A stretch of DNA of 64,000 bases from Ischnura elegans. Taxonomy: Eukaryota > Arthropoda > Insecta > Odonata > Coenagrionidae. Positions 11,044-24,310 of the stretch are shown here, piece by piece. Within the stretch, counting starts at the first letter, position 1; each line of letters begins with the position of its first letter. The notes beneath the pieces were generated by a model. It had not been told where the DNA came from, did not search any database, and worked only from the letters and a program-made list of their open reading frames with translations. The stretch covers positions 3,472,001 to 3,536,000 of the forward strand of contig NC_060254.1 in NCBI RefSeq assembly GCF_921293095.1, read 5' to 3'. Made by a program: the position numbers and the translations under genes.

Positions 11044-12299
11044 GGTGCAAAGTTTAAGAAATTTTTAATTCAGGCGATTATACGCTTGTACACACATAAA
11101 AGGCAATGCCATCTTATGATATAAATAAAAAGGTTGTGATTGTGTTTCTGCAACATTTGGCAACATGGGTGGCCTCGAGAGGGGGGGGGTGGGTGCAGTG
11201 CACTCCATGTATCCGCCTCTATGCAGGGGCGGTTGGGGGCACTCAGCTGGGGCTCATTATGAGGGCCCCTTTACCCGGGGGTCCTTTCGAAGGTCCTTCC
11301 CCGGAAAATTTGAGGAAGTCGCACACGTGGAGATGGCTTTTTGAATTTTTTTTATTTTTTTCTCATTTGATTCTGGCTCGTAAAACACAGTTTAAGTTTA
11401 TGAAAATAGAATTTCCATAAGAAATAATAGAATTAAAAGTGATAATTGCACAGATTTTTATAACATTTTATAATACTCGTATATTACGGTTCTATCATTT
11501 ACTTAGAGAATTTGTTCCTTGAAACTGCACTAAAATCTAAAAGAATATAAAATAACCATTTTGAATAACCCTTTCAAAAAAAGCATCTGGCTCTATTTTA
11601 TCTCGTGACACCTTTATTTCATTTGTTGTTTATATAAATCTTTGCGCTGAGCATACTATACTAAAGCAACTAATGAAAACTTTTTTTTTTAGAATTTGAT
11701 AATAGCAAAAAAACTTTGGTGCATTCTGAGTTTATTGTTTTATTTCACTTTTCATTCACGCTTCGCGATAGACGTATGAGTTTTGGGGGCCCTCAGCGAT
11801 TTCCGGCCAGCCGACCTGGCCAGACCACAATTGCAACCTTTTTATATCATGTGCTTCCATGAGCGGTTGTAAGATCACTCCGCTGAAAAGCTGACATATT
11901 CATATGGCTGGGCAAGATACAGGCTGAGGAGTATTTGAAAGAAAAGTTGTGAATCCAAAATCAAATCAAATGGGTTCTGAATAGGCAGGCCGTGAGAGAC
12001 TCAGCTATTCCTCTTTCTGCACGAAATCCTCTCTTCTGGAGAGAGGAACATTCAAATAGACTCGATACTTTTACATTTTTAAAAACCTTTCGACCAAGTT
12101 CCGCGCGAGCGAAAGCGAGATACTTGTCAACACTATCTAATAATTTTCAATTTAAAAAATCTGCATGCATTTCTTGGCTTGTTATAACCCATGCATGAAT
12201 CACCTGCTGCACGCTAACTTTTTGCTTTCTACCATTGACTAGTAGTTTAAATCGATTGGTAGCGTGTTCTTAGCACTGTTCTACTTAGTGTCTGGTCTG
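11044..12299. other. Non-coding DNA
   Basis: A G-rich patch (11170-11310) and long AT-rich stretches. The GGGGGCC-rich segments at 11.2 and 11.8 kb may be ends of an old DNA element, but no matching inverted pair was established. Confidence 0.35.
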
Positions 12300-12445
12300 A
12301 CCCCTTGTTGTTGTCCCGTGTTCTTAATCCATGTAGCGAACAAGGGCATTTCTGATTGGTGGCTAGGATGAGTTCTGCATGCCTATTTGTGTGGAATCAC
12401 CCTGTGCCACACACCCTGATGGTGGCTTGCACGACAGTACCTCGT
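12300..12445 (+). mobile_element. LINE 3' terminus with hairpin
   Basis: Carries GGAATCACC, a terminal hairpin of the ACACC-CTGAT-GGTGG form, and a GTAGATGGAGATG tail. This is the 3' end of the LINE family seen at 46.8 kb. No coding sequence is attached. Confidence 0.6.
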
Positions 12446-12469
12446 AGATGGAGATGAAGGATAATAGTA

Positions 12470-12590
12470 GAGGGCGGTTTATTAGCATACTCTTCTTTTA
12501 AACAAGTTTACCCACCATATGTACCTATATGTCCCCTGCCAAACACCCTAGAGATGGCTCGCAGGTTATTATCTAGATGTATCACGTGAC
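12470..12590 (+). mobile_element. LINE 3' terminus with hairpin (second copy)
   Basis: CCCCTGCCAAACACC, CTAGAG, ATGGCTCGCAGG followed by TTATTATCTAGATGTAT matches the same family's terminal hairpin, with one stem base changed from the 46.8 kb copy. Confidence 0.6.
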
Positions 12591-12854
12591 TTCGGACACT
12601 TACACTTCATTCAGCCCGAGAGAAAAAGTTGGATTCCCATCATAATGAACTGCAAAATGTATTGAAATATTTTTAACTTAACTCATCGATGAAAGTTCAC
12701 CGAGCACCCCTTGAATGATTTTTATTAGCACCAAAATTGAGACCAATAGTGTTACCATTCTGAAAAATCATAGGCAAGGCACGCGACACGATATCCACGT
12801 TACCATTGGCATTGAGATGTTTAACGTATGTAGGGAAAAAAGTAGCGACATCAC

Positions 12855-12875
12855 CCTCTCTCTCTCTCTCTCTCT
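12855..12875. repeat. (TC)n microsatellite
   Basis: Uninterrupted CT/TC dinucleotide run of about 20 bp. Confidence 0.9.
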
Positions 12876-15800
12876 AATACTCAATTCTTTAAGGTTGGAA
12901 GTCTTGGCTGCAGAAACGAGGGCAACCTACAGAATAACATGGTCTTTGCGAATGGCAATTAAAGCAGGTCAATAAATCTGATGGTAAACGTATCACAGTC
13001 CCAAAATTCAAAATGCAGAAGTGTAGGCAACAAGTTGCCGTGACTGGGTCGTATTATCAACCACGTATTTCAGTACATTAAATTGCTTTTTCTAATTACA
13101 CACATAATTCTTCCCATGACATACAAATCTGGCAGTATGCGACACAAGAATTCCAGTTTGAATGATCGGTTATCTTTACGAGTACAGAAACAGAGCCAGA
13201 TGGCTTATTTAGGCTCGCAAATCTTTCCCAAGGGTCTCCTATTTTCACGGCATTAAAATGAACTGGACAAAATGCATCCGAAAGATGAGAAGGAATAAGT
13301 TGGAAGCCAATGCCGTACGTTTGACAATACCTACTGTAGACACTAATACAAGAACATATCAGAAGCTGTTGGTGTTGCGAAGGAAGGATCTCAGTAAAGG
13401 TTTAGTAAATTCCAGTAAATTTCTATAATACACTTTCACAATTCTTCATTATCATTGGTTTAAAATATATTAGAAAAATATCCGTTGAATTCACAGTAAA
13501 TGATGCAAGTTCATGAGCGTGAGGAGGATACAAAGAAGGCAACCCGCTTCTCAAAAATATAATAACAACAACGAAATGAAAAAGGCCAATCACACACCTA
13601 AAAAGATCTCTTCTCAAGTGTATTCAAAAGACGCTGGTATTCTCAACGAACTCTTAGGTGTAAGGGGAATTGCTATCAAAATATCTAATGATACATTTTG
13701 AAACAAATAAACAATGCAAAGCACAATTGAAAAAAAATTCAAACTTCCCTCTTGCGATCAAAACTCTAAACGCCCAAAGTTCCACGCATACAATCTGGCG
13801 ATTTCTTGTATCAAGTATTTCCCTTGGTATTTGATATTTTTTTATTTCCATTCAACAAGCTAGACAAAAATAATATTCTTTGTTTCAAGACTGAAGTTAA
13901 TAATTTCGTGAATGTAAGAAAATACTTAAATATCACGTAAATATTGAGTAATAGCATACTAATGGCAATATTTTGGCATTTACCCTTACAAAATGTCACA
14001 TAATATTAAAAAAATAAATGTAGCTCACCATTCGTTCATGAGGATCCCTCTCCATTGCAGAAGAATTCCAAGAAATATCACTCGCAGAACTGATACGCCA
14101 CTGCTGTTACACGGACTCGTATAACTGGAAATAATTAGAAAAAGACATATTAAAATAACGATATCATCACCTACGAACCGACAGTACAATATATATTATG
14201 CATATGAATTATGAAATGCTATTGCAACAACATCCAGCCAATAGAGCGAAATGAAAATTTATCCACTTAATCGAACAATTAGTTCATCGCTGATTTCTAA
14301 GGGCATGTAAGTCAACGGCCAAAAAAAAGAAAATTCCCCTATAAAAGGCTTTGGTCGGTGGAGTACAGATGACATTCTCGAATAATCGTGAAAATTTTAA
14401 AGTTAAGCAATTACTTGTCCACTTCACAAAGAAAAGGTGTCTTTTTCAACTCTCGAAGCGAAATATTAAGAAGTGAGTCGCGGAGGGTGTCCGTATGATG
14501 CCTTATGAGCGATAACAGCAAGGTAAGGTCATCGGCGGTCAAATGCCACACTCCTACAAAAATTCAAGTATCTCAGTGACAAGCCTCTGAAAACTCTTCA
14601 TGGATATTCTTGTGGTAAGAGCTATGAAGACGCAAAAACTCGATCACAATCTTTATAAGTCTATGATGAGGTACAAATCATTATATTCTGGATGCTCTCA
14701 AAATCGTTAAGGAATCGCCTAAGAAGTGTGCACGAATGACCCTGACGAAACCACTTCGTCAGTGATTCAAAAATTACTCGAAACAGGAGAGAATTAATCA
14801 GAATCCACCTTTGTGACAATATGAAAGTAATATGGTCAATGGATCAATGTACGTGATTTACCATCATCTGATACGTGATACATGCAGCCAGCGTAAAACT
14901 ATATTACTAGACATGGGACTAAATCACGACCACTTTGGGCGTATCTCGCTTCACTATTATCATCGGACCCGTGCAAGTAACATTTAGAAATCTAAAAAAT
15001 ATCTCCCCTGTCTATGGCAATGACAAAAGTGCACACGAATCACGAAAGACTATGACGCAAAACACTTTCTTCAAACCTAGAGGATCTTTGTGGGCAGAAA
15101 ATAATCGAAGGCGAAATAAATCTCAAGAATAATTATCGACATTGTTTACTGATATCTTAATCGCTATACTTAAACAGTAATGGCATAGACATGAAACGGG
15201 GAAACGGAGACTCAAAACATGGCTTGCGTACTTACCTCTTAACTCGACGATCGCTTCCGCTAAACTGAGGGGGGCCGCGGGTCCCGAGAGTGAATCGTCA
15301 CATGATTGAAGGACATTTATGACGTCACGACCAATGAGGTTCCTTATATTTTCGTGAAAACAATGAAATCGGAGTATTAGTGCGAAATTAACGATTGTAA
15401 TTGTATATACATCAATTTTAATATTTAATATTTATATCAATTCATTTAAAATAATTTATTTTTCCGATAGCTTTTTGTTACGTCACCTGTTGATAACCAC
15501 TTTTGAAAATCGATTGTCGTTTGTCTTCCTGTCATCTCGTCTCCTGTCCTTGTCTAGTGTAGGGTCTCTGTCAGTTTCAGTGTGCGGGCATTTGACTTTC
15601 CGACGCCTTCAGTGCTCCAATTCAACCAGCAGTCACCGGATTACATTATCAATCCTTTTCACTTTCGCGGTACAACATCATTTCTGTTTCCATTCCTTGG
15701 GGTGAACCAAGCAACCTAACGATCTTGTGTAGCCGGCTGACTATGAGTCGTTCCATTTTGTCATTTAAAACAAGGTCTACGCTCGAGCGATATCTACGCT

Positions 15801-17520
15801 TACGGACTGCCGTCCATAATTAACATCGGTGCGTCGCACAACGGATACAGGATGTAGTGCAGGCTGGAGAAATTGACAAGGATTTAAAAAAGGTATGCGT
15901 GTGAGGATATATTTGGAAGATACCCTGTTGTGAACAGCGGCTTGCCGGAACGACATTCACATGATAGATGGAGGTTAGGTGAGTGACAAAATGCTTTAAA
16001 TCTGGTTTTTTATTGACATCGTAATTTTTATTCCATGAAATTATCTGTGAAGTACACCGTTTCTCGGTAATCGCCATCAAAATAAAACAACATGATTCAG
16101 AACTTGAAAATGACGCCTCAGCATCGAAACGCGTCGCACCAATAAGAAATTTCCAGTGAAAAGTTACCAAGGTTATTTATTTTTCATTTCAGTATGATTC
16201 AATGTCATTAGTAAGAAATCTCTTCAACAGTTCCTCAAGTGCATGGGTAAAAATTGAATTTACTTCACACTCAGATATTCTCCGATAGATTCGCAAAAAT
16301 ACCTTAAGAAAACTTTTTTTATTTCGCCACCTTCGGTGAATTTTTCGGCCAAATTCTTCGCGAACATTTTCCTAGGCGATGATGATTTTTCAAGGTACCT
16401 CCGTTAGGCTGTTTCATCGCTTCTGCTCAATCTAAGAACGGAGAGAGGGGAAAATATCGTACGTGAGTGAGTGTTGAGCAGAAATCCACGGATGTAATCG
16501 CCATTGCGTGAGTATTAAACTTTAATTCCTACGCACTGAGTCCTTGATTGCCATTATAGATCGCCAACTCTGAGATTGGTTTGAAGCAGCTATTCTAAAC
16601 TCTGCTCACCCATCAGCTATCCATTTCATATTTCCGTCAATGCAAGACAACTTTCGCGATGGGACACTGAGCGAGTTATTATGCAAATTATATTTCTGTG
16701 AACCCCCACTAATATCCTTAGTGTCGCGCCCCACCCTAAACATTCAATGATGCACTGTACGCCGTCACCTCATAGGTCACCCTGTTGTTATTTGTAAATT
16801 TTGTTTATGTACTCAGCAACAATACTCTCTTTTGTGATGTTCTTAAAAATGAATAGTCAATTGATTTGAAGTCTTATTATTCATTTACACTGAAACCAGT
16901 GTTTCCCATCGGGAATATAAGTTAACGTTAAGAAACTAACACAATCCTCATTAATATTAATTTAAATTATCGGATTGCAATGCATGGATTATTGGTATTT
17001 TTCTCTGATGAGTCCCATTTAAGTTAATACATATTTTTGAAATTTATTGGGTTACATCCCTGTCACTCAGCAAGAATTCATTTAAGTACAAAAATGTGAC
17101 CAGTAATTGGCATTTTCTGGTCCCATTTTTCTTTTAGTAATGTTATGCATACATCCCCAATAAGTGGTAAATATAATAACGATAATACCTTGTTATTCTC
17201 TTAATGCTTATCAGGTATACCTACTTCAAAAAACATTTCTGATGTCCTTCTCTTTTGTCTTATTTGCAGCATCATTTACGTAAGCGCTTTGCTAAACTTC
17301 GCACCTAAGATTCGTCGAGGCTGCAGTAGCGGACGTGAGGATGGAGTGATAAGAATATTCGTTGCGACAACCTGGTGCGAAGAAATCTGCAGAGCTGAAA
17401 TCCACGAGAACAATTTTGATTACGTGAGTGAAAACAAATTAATTTTCATGTGCAGCCAAGTGAAACAGCTATTTAATGTATGCATATTCCATCACTGTTT
17501 GAAAGCAAACAACTCGGAGC
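12876..17520. other. Long AT-rich stretch without a supported gene
   Basis: No transposon protein, tRNA or convincing exon. A GC-rich patch near 15240-15340 contains TGACGTCA, a CRE-like palindrome. A possible exon at 17271-17425 is bounded by TTATTTGCAG on the left and GTGAGT on the right and is open in one frame throughout, but nothing in it is recognised. Confidence 0.4.
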
Positions 17521-17524
17521 CCTT

Positions 17525-17750
17525 GGCAGCTTCAATTCAATTCAATTCAACAATTGTTTATTTCACGAGCATAACAGATACATAAAATTTTAACAAAATA
17601 ACAATAACAACATAACAACAGCTCGTGAAGCTGGTATAGGCTTGCGCCTCTTCAGCATTACTGGGGATTTTCACTGGTACGGGAGTGGTAAGGGGTACTT
17701 CCATTTATACAGAGGTACCAACCCGGCTCTTCCACGGTTCACCCAATCAA
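17525..17750 (-). mobile_element. Probable LINE 3' end with pentanucleotide tail
   Basis: The plus strand shows a TTCAA repeat at about 17529-17552 followed by CAATTGTTTATTTCACGAGC. Read on the minus strand, this is an AATAAA-containing 3' end closed by a (TTGAA)n tail, a pattern seen in several insect LINEs. No coding part is recognisable, so the family is uncertain. Confidence 0.4.
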
Positions 17751-18720
17751 ATCAGATGGCTAAATCCTCCAAAAACAGATGAGTTGCCTTCTACGTAATT
17801 CATATATATTTCAATATGGCTATTATTTATCACGGGAGCCACTCTACAATACGCCATATTTATAGCAACGTGTCTCATTGTTGGGTATTGATCCCATAAC
17901 CTGTCGGAACTGCTATCAAACTCACTCATTGGCAGTGGATATGAGAACAAGGTAAGAGTGCAGACGGAAATTTAAGTTTTATTAGTTTTGTAATTTGTCC
18001 TCCATAAATTTAATCCATGGTAATAACAAGCGACTAGCAACAGATTTTCATCCTTTCACGACCTTCATTTTCCGAAGTATTCATGAGGAACCGTTTGAGC
18101 CCCCACCTCCAAATTCCTACCTCGCACCTACCTCAACCATTGAATATATGACCTTGTCTCCAACTTCAAATACCCAATTCCCCGTTTCTTCCCAGCTGAT
18201 GATGTTTGTTCAAAGTACAGTAGGGCGTTGCTTATCTGAACTGTCAAGGAACCTTGTCCACATTATTAAAAAGACATATGCCATACGAACTAAACCAAAA
18301 GAGGTCGTTAGGTCAATCCTAAAGCACGAAAAAATTTTCCTTAAAAATTTTCAATTCAGTGTGGTTCTCTAGTTATATAATTAGAGCACGTAATTAAAAT
18401 TTTGAAATGAAAATATTCCAATGAAACATTCCTATACATATGAATGTACTCTGTAGCCACCTCAACTTATTTTTCGCCTGATAAGATCCCGTGGTATCAA
18501 CGGTCCAGTATTTTAATATAAGGATTACTGATGCCGTAAAGTACTTAATAATCACACAAATAGTCCCAAAAAAAAGAAAGCTGTACAAACTCAAACAAAA
18601 AATGAAGAAGTTCAAATATCGTATTTCAGACTTTCAAGATTGCGACATTAAAATTGTCAATGTTTAGGATTTAAATTAACATCAGAAACTGTTTGAGATG
18701 TTTACGCCTATCAACTGCTT
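17751..18720. other. Non-coding DNA
   Basis: A 125-codon open frame at 17995-18372 shows no family motif and is probably chance. Nothing else is visible. Confidence 0.35.
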
Positions 18721-18728
18721 CTTAAAGG

Positions 18729-18975
18729 CAGTGGCGTAGCCAGGAATTTCGTTCGGGGGGGTCCTAAACCAGGGGGGAAATTTTTTAAAAACAGGGTACT
18801 AAGTAGTGGGTTTTAAACTAATTTTAACACTTTTCATGATCGAAAAAACTTCATTTGTTAAAGAAATATTTTTTTATTCATGATTTTTCAAGATTTTGTT
18901 TTCTTTTATGAAGTAAAATGATTGTGTTTTTATATTTCGTGGGGGTCCGGACCCCCCCCCCCTGCTACGCCACTG
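18729..18975. mobile_element. hAT-type MITE, family B, complete copy
   Basis: 247 bp with terminal inverted repeats CAGTGGCGTAGC / GCTACGCCACTG. It is flanked by 8-bp CTTAAAGG and CTTACACG (6 of 8 identical), as expected of a hAT insertion. The interior is AT-rich with no ORF. G- and C-runs lie just inside the ends. Two other copies lie at 4.5 and 10.8 kb. Confidence 0.8.
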
Positions 18976-18983
18976 CTTACACG

Positions 18984-21900
18984 GTAGACCTGTCTTCAAA
19001 ACACGCAAATAATAGACATCAAAATCTCATATCCAATATGAAAATAGATTCATTTGTATAAGTAATTAATGGAAGTATATAAAGTCGTTATTTTCTGACC
19101 TGCGCGCTCCAAACGAAATCCATGTTTAGGCTCTCTTGCCCTAGAGATCATCACTGTACATCCATTAATCATACATTAACGAAAGCTGCAAGGAATATGA
19201 TGTCGTTTAAAATTAATTCCGAGTTAGAAGCGCTCGTGACTGACAGCAACTGGATCGTATTGAAAGAGGAAGTCGTGAGTTTTGGTTGGAATGCCGAATT
19301 TGAGTGGAGAGTGGGTGCGAATCTATCCCGTTGTACGCAGGGCTCGTGATTGCACAACTTGATGCGCATGCACTTCAAAATGCATCGTGAAAATCCTTTT
19401 ATTTGATACGCACATGCATGAAATCATGATGGCAAGACATCTCCTGCTCTTATGATCAAATGATTGCACTTCCAATCGAGAAATACGTGATCGGTGAGGT
19501 GTGAAATTTTTTCCGTGCCCAAAACTGCTATTGGAGCAAGACAAGACGAGAGTTAAGGACTTGAGATATGCATTGATGAAACAAAGTATCACTTCCTGAA
19601 TACGTTATCATATTGGATCTGTAACGGGCAAAAAATATTATATTCATAGCCATACATTAGTTAAAAAATTGGAGGTAGACATTACCGTCCCAAACGAAGG
19701 TCGTTTTAATCTTATTTCCAAGGGCATTTCTACATCAGTTCACGACGATCCTTAACTTATCGATGTTCTTAAGAGAATTAATGGAGACTGTCTCTAACGC
19801 AAGCTATGTATTAATAGATAAGAAACACAACATTTTGTGCGACCATTCAGAACATATATTATATTTTTATATTTATTCGTTTGTTCTAAAGTTCCATCGC
19901 GTAGCTTAAAACTTTAAATACTCTCTTTGAGAATAATTAAGCCAATTCAATGGTATCAGCAGAGGCAACTCTATGGATCAAGCGAATAATTTAACAAAGG
20001 CGAAAATTATTATTATTACATTGCTACGTTACCTTTTGATTAAGAGTCATATGCCTCTTTCCACGAGAATAAAGCCAAAAGCTGTGGCTCGATGATTGTT
20101 TAATATGTAATTCCTCTTCTGTAACTCTCACACGAAAAACAAGAAACACAATATAACACGATCACCACAAAATGCCACCACACATACATACACCATCGAA
20201 CACTTTGCACAATGCTATGCGCCGACTCATTTATTTCCGAATTGAGAATTTATCATACTCTATACAGAGTAATGCACTTATTCACAACACGAAACGAATA
20301 ATTTGCGAGTTTTAGATGCACAAATCTTTATCTTCGTACCGTAGGATATTGGGATCACTTACTTCAAAGAACGAGCACCATTCAGGTAGAAGTTTCAACG
20401 CTCTCATCACTTGGTCACCCAGCAACTGAGGCCTCATCAGTGACATAGCGTTTAACTGAAATATTCCCCTCCCTTGTCACATGCGTTAGGCCGAATGCTA
20501 ATGGCGTGGCCCTTGAACTGATGATAGAGTCGGTGATGGTAGGGTTTTTAAGCGTCAAACTTGGTCGAATGGTTTGCTCAATCGGCAATGACTTACCGAA
20601 CGCTCTTATACTTTATCTGCTTTCGTAAAATATGACCGTTCAAGTTTGCGTCACCCCAAGTCAGGGAACGAGTGTACTGCATAATAATCCTAATTTACCC
20701 TCTACCAATGTTATGCCATAAACTTTCACTACTTTTCATGCACTGAGACATACTGGAGCACTAAATGCTTCAGAGGCTAAGCGCAAACTTCATTGGTACC
20801 TTCAATCTAAGTAAAAAATGAACTGCTTCCTGATCTATGTGGTTGAAAATCTCTCCAAAAGAGCAGTACGAGAGTTTTTGCACATTTATTCGCATTTAAT
20901 TATTATTCAATCCATTAGCTAAACGAAAAATGAATGCAAAAATTTAACTGAAGGCGAAAGTTCTCACCCTCCATAGACCGAGTTTTATCTCGGAAGAAGA
21001 ACACGCGAAAAAAATTACCTTGCTACCTTTTCGTAGTTTTAAGTTTTAGTATTTTATTAGTTACCAAAGTTTTAGTATTTCTTAATAAGAAATAAGCTCA
21101 GAAGTAATCCCCAAGTGTCAATTCTTTTTTTTGCCAGAATTAAAAAAAATACTGAAATTTTTTCGCCTCCGAAACATGATCATGGATGGTAATCGTAGGA
21201 TAAACGATGATAATACTTTCTAAGATGACTTCATGAGGATGCACCAGTTCTTCCCGTTGGAGATTGATAAAGGTTTCCACTTTGGACTCATTTTAATCGG
21301 CTTTAATTTCAATGTTATTAACTGTCGGTCGAACTTTCAGTACATTATATTTGAAATATCAAGGAATATCATGGAAAAATTATGAACATGAGATATCACA
21401 TTATCACTAATTGAAACTTTGGTTAACAGCTTTAATATTATCTCATATTTCTACGTGGAATTCGGATTGTTATGCCTGTCAGCGACGCGAGTGGCGATTC
21501 CATGAACCCTTGACGATGCGCTTGGATCGGTGACAACGCATCTTTAGGCCGACTGAAAACTTACATTATTATTTCAGTGATATTAGCACTGGCGTATAAA
21601 TAAACGCCTTTTTCATTAGATGATATTGAGTAAAAGTATTGTATCCTCGTAAATGTCCCCGAAATGAGCTGAAATTATAATATTCGTATTATTTGTGCGG
21701 TTCATATTAGGTTTCTTGACCACCGTAGAATGACTCACACGTTTCTCTTCACGTCTTCTTCGTGTAAAGCGCAACTCGCAGGTAAACTGCTAATTCTTCT
21801 CCGCTTTCTTCGAAGGTGGAATGTTTGGTCTGGATTTCACGAGGATTTCCTATCTCTAAATTCAAGCATAAGCCTCGCGGTGTGTGTAAAATAGTCAATT

Positions 21901-22336
21901 TGCGCCATTTACTCAACCTAATCAAGGGAAAGCTCTCTTGTCAGTGGACTGAGAATGCATGAGCAATACGTAAAGACTGATGATGGAAAATGAATGACGG
22001 CTGCGCGCCGCTCGAGTGGCCTGATTTTGAAAGAGATAGAACATGCATCATAGTGGCCGAAATTTTTTAGGGAAAAAGCCGCGTATATTCTTCTTTGGGA
22101 AGTATAGAAATTCTGAGGATATCATTGCCTAAACCTAAGCAAGGGCGTCGAGTTTTCCCTTATCTCTCTGATCGAAAGGGCTTCATCACTAATGTCATTT
22201 ACTAAGAGTACGAAGAATGTGTTGAACTTCGGGAAAGCAGTTTAACAGGCTGAAAATTTGTGGGAGTGGTCTTTTGATGGCCCAGATCGAACTCCCAAAA
22301 AGTCCTCTCGATTTAAAACTTAGACTCGATTTTTGA
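18984..22336. other. Long unique AT-rich stretch, no gene seen
   Basis: No recognisable protein, tRNA or transposon end. Short open frames around 19.1-19.6 kb overlap on both strands and show no family features. Confidence 0.4.
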
Positions 22337-22546
22337 TGCGGTTATCATTACGTTCGTTCGTTTTGTTTTTGTGCATTGCATAGCCTTAATCATTTCATTT
22401 CATATTAATAACTTTCACATTAAAATAAAGAGAATATTTCGTACAGTAATTGTTGTATGTTGGTTTTAATCTCAAATATGTGAGGGCCCTTTGCCTATCG
22501 GACCCTTGTGTCGTCCCCCAGAAGAAACCCTGGATCCGCCCTTGTA
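22337..22546. mobile_element. hAT-type MITE, family A, left-truncated
   Basis: The interior GGTTATCATTACGTTCGTTC, the CATTTCATATTAATAACTTT segment and the right end CTGGATCCGCCC match the copy at 3519-3781. The left inverted end is missing. Confidence 0.6.
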
Positions 22547-23293
22547 TGTTAGCAAAAAAGGTGATAAAAGTAGAACAATGTAATTTCATTCTCTGGTTTA
22601 TACTATGAGAAAGTGCACGGTAAAAATCGAAAAATATTGTTAGATTCAACTTACACTCAGCGGGAGGGTCGTAAACGGCCGCGGTAAACGCCTGGCGAGT
22701 AACATGACATGAATTAGGTGAATATCGAGGTTTATTTTTCATTTCTGATCTGATCCTACCTGAAATACCCCTTTATTTTATATTTTCTTGGCCAATATGC
22801 GATCCATACTCGTTAATCATGGAGCCCAAAAATATTTATCCTTCTCTATACACCGGAACCAAAAACTGAATTACTCTGTTGGCATTTGGTGTTTTTTTTA
22901 TATTTTGAAGTCAATCCTATTATGACAGTGCAAAGAAATAATGCCAATACTACCACTTGGCAGTCTAACGGCGAATGATATTGCATTTTTTCACTCATTG
23001 AATAAAGAAAGTGGAAAACTGCTAATTACCTCATGTAACATATTACATAATACCCTTACACGGACGAAAAATTATTTACTCATTGTCAGTCATTTAGACT
23101 TTACTTATACAAAATAGTCTTTCTCATTTGTGAGGAATCTATATAAGTAATCCAACGAAACAACGGCAGGTACGGAGATTTTAGGCCAGCATAAAACCCA
23201 AAAAGAATATATTTGTACTACGTACAGGGAAAACCTGAATCGTTCAATGGTATTAGGCTCAACTATGAGGAAGTTAATATTCGAAAATGATAA
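22547..23293. other. Non-coding DNA
   Basis: No gene or known repeat recognised. Confidence 0.35.
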
Positions 23294-23506
23294 GAGACTT
23301 CGTTGACTTCCACTGATTTATTTCATCCGTACCTTATGTTTCGAACCATAGAGGTTATTACTTGAACTTGTACTAGTACTTACAATGTACTTACTTACTT
23401 GTTCTATTTCTTGAAGTAGTACTTACAGGTGGTACTTGATAATGACCCCTATGATTCGAAACATGTCGTACGGACTAAATAAATCAGTGGAAGTCAACGA
23501 AGTCTC
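23294..23506. repeat. Palindrome with 71-bp arms carrying hammerhead-like remnants
   Basis: The left arm (23294-23364) and right arm (23436-23506) are inverted copies; the outermost 30 bases are identical, and about ten mismatches lie further in. Each arm holds TTCGAAACAT or its variant. On the right arm the plus strand reads GGTAC, TTGATAATGA, a short stem, GAAAC-AT-GTC, GTAC, which has the layout of a Penelope-type hammerhead with two core bases mutated. The 71-bp spacer is rich in GTACTTAC. It looks like two head-to-head copies of a retroelement terminal repeat. Confidence 0.6.
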
Positions 23507-23699
23507 CTTTTCATTTTTGAAAACCTGAAACGCCATAGCAAAAGAGACTGTACGCAGGGTTTTTGTAGAGTACCCACTTGAATGATGAATCAAGGGTGGA
23601 AACGGGTCGCGAACAAGTACAATTCAGTGGAAAAGTGCCGTCATGTTTTTTTTGCATGCGTCCTTGGAGGAAAATAGCAAAGTCTTTCTTCAGTCAATT

Positions 23700-24310
23700 G
23701 TTGGAAAATGTAACACCTCTCTTTGCTCGGAACGGAATTTCTGCGGCGCTTCGGCGCTTTGGGTGCGGGAGAGGGCGTTTCGGCTACGAATCTTTTTTTT
23801 TTCTTTCTTTTAATTTCCTTCCCCTATGGATTTAGCCGCGGCGTGGAGCTGAAAGGAATTAGATATCGAAGGGGAGATTCCCACGAGTCTTAAATTAACG
23901 TCACCTTCGTCCTATATTTGCCCCGCGGCGGTCGGGCATATATTTCTCTCGCTCTCCGCGGAGACGCATAAATACGTGCAGATGTGTATAAATAAATGTG
24001 GGCGGCCATTATGTCATCGGGTCACGTGATCCGCCCCGGGAAAGACTCAAAATTCGCCGGAAGAGGAGGTGTGAAAGGTTCGTTCGTCGGGTGATCACCT
24101 CCAGACTCACACGGCGCACGCGAAGAATGAGCACGACCCTGCTCACTCGAGATGAGCCACTTGTTGAACGTTGACGAGCCAACCGGCTGCTGCAAGGAGA
24201 CCACGGACTTTGATGAGAAGGAGTGCACAGTCGTGGAAATGCTTCCCTGTCCGTTTCATTGTCGCATCTGCGACGATCGTCCGCTTGATGGCAGCACAGG
24301 CGTTCAGCCT
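23700..24310. promoter_or_regulatory. CpG-dense candidate regulatory segment
   Basis: A markedly GC- and CpG-richer block than its surroundings, containing TATAAATAAATG, a CACGTG E-box and GGCGGCCATT. No transposon features are seen, so it may be host regulatory or promoter DNA. No transcript start or flanking exon could be identified. The call rests on base composition and short motifs only. Confidence 0.2.

Noticed and set aside
17995..18372. 125-codon open frame
   Set aside because: Low-complexity composition, no domain, no conserved motif; likely chance.
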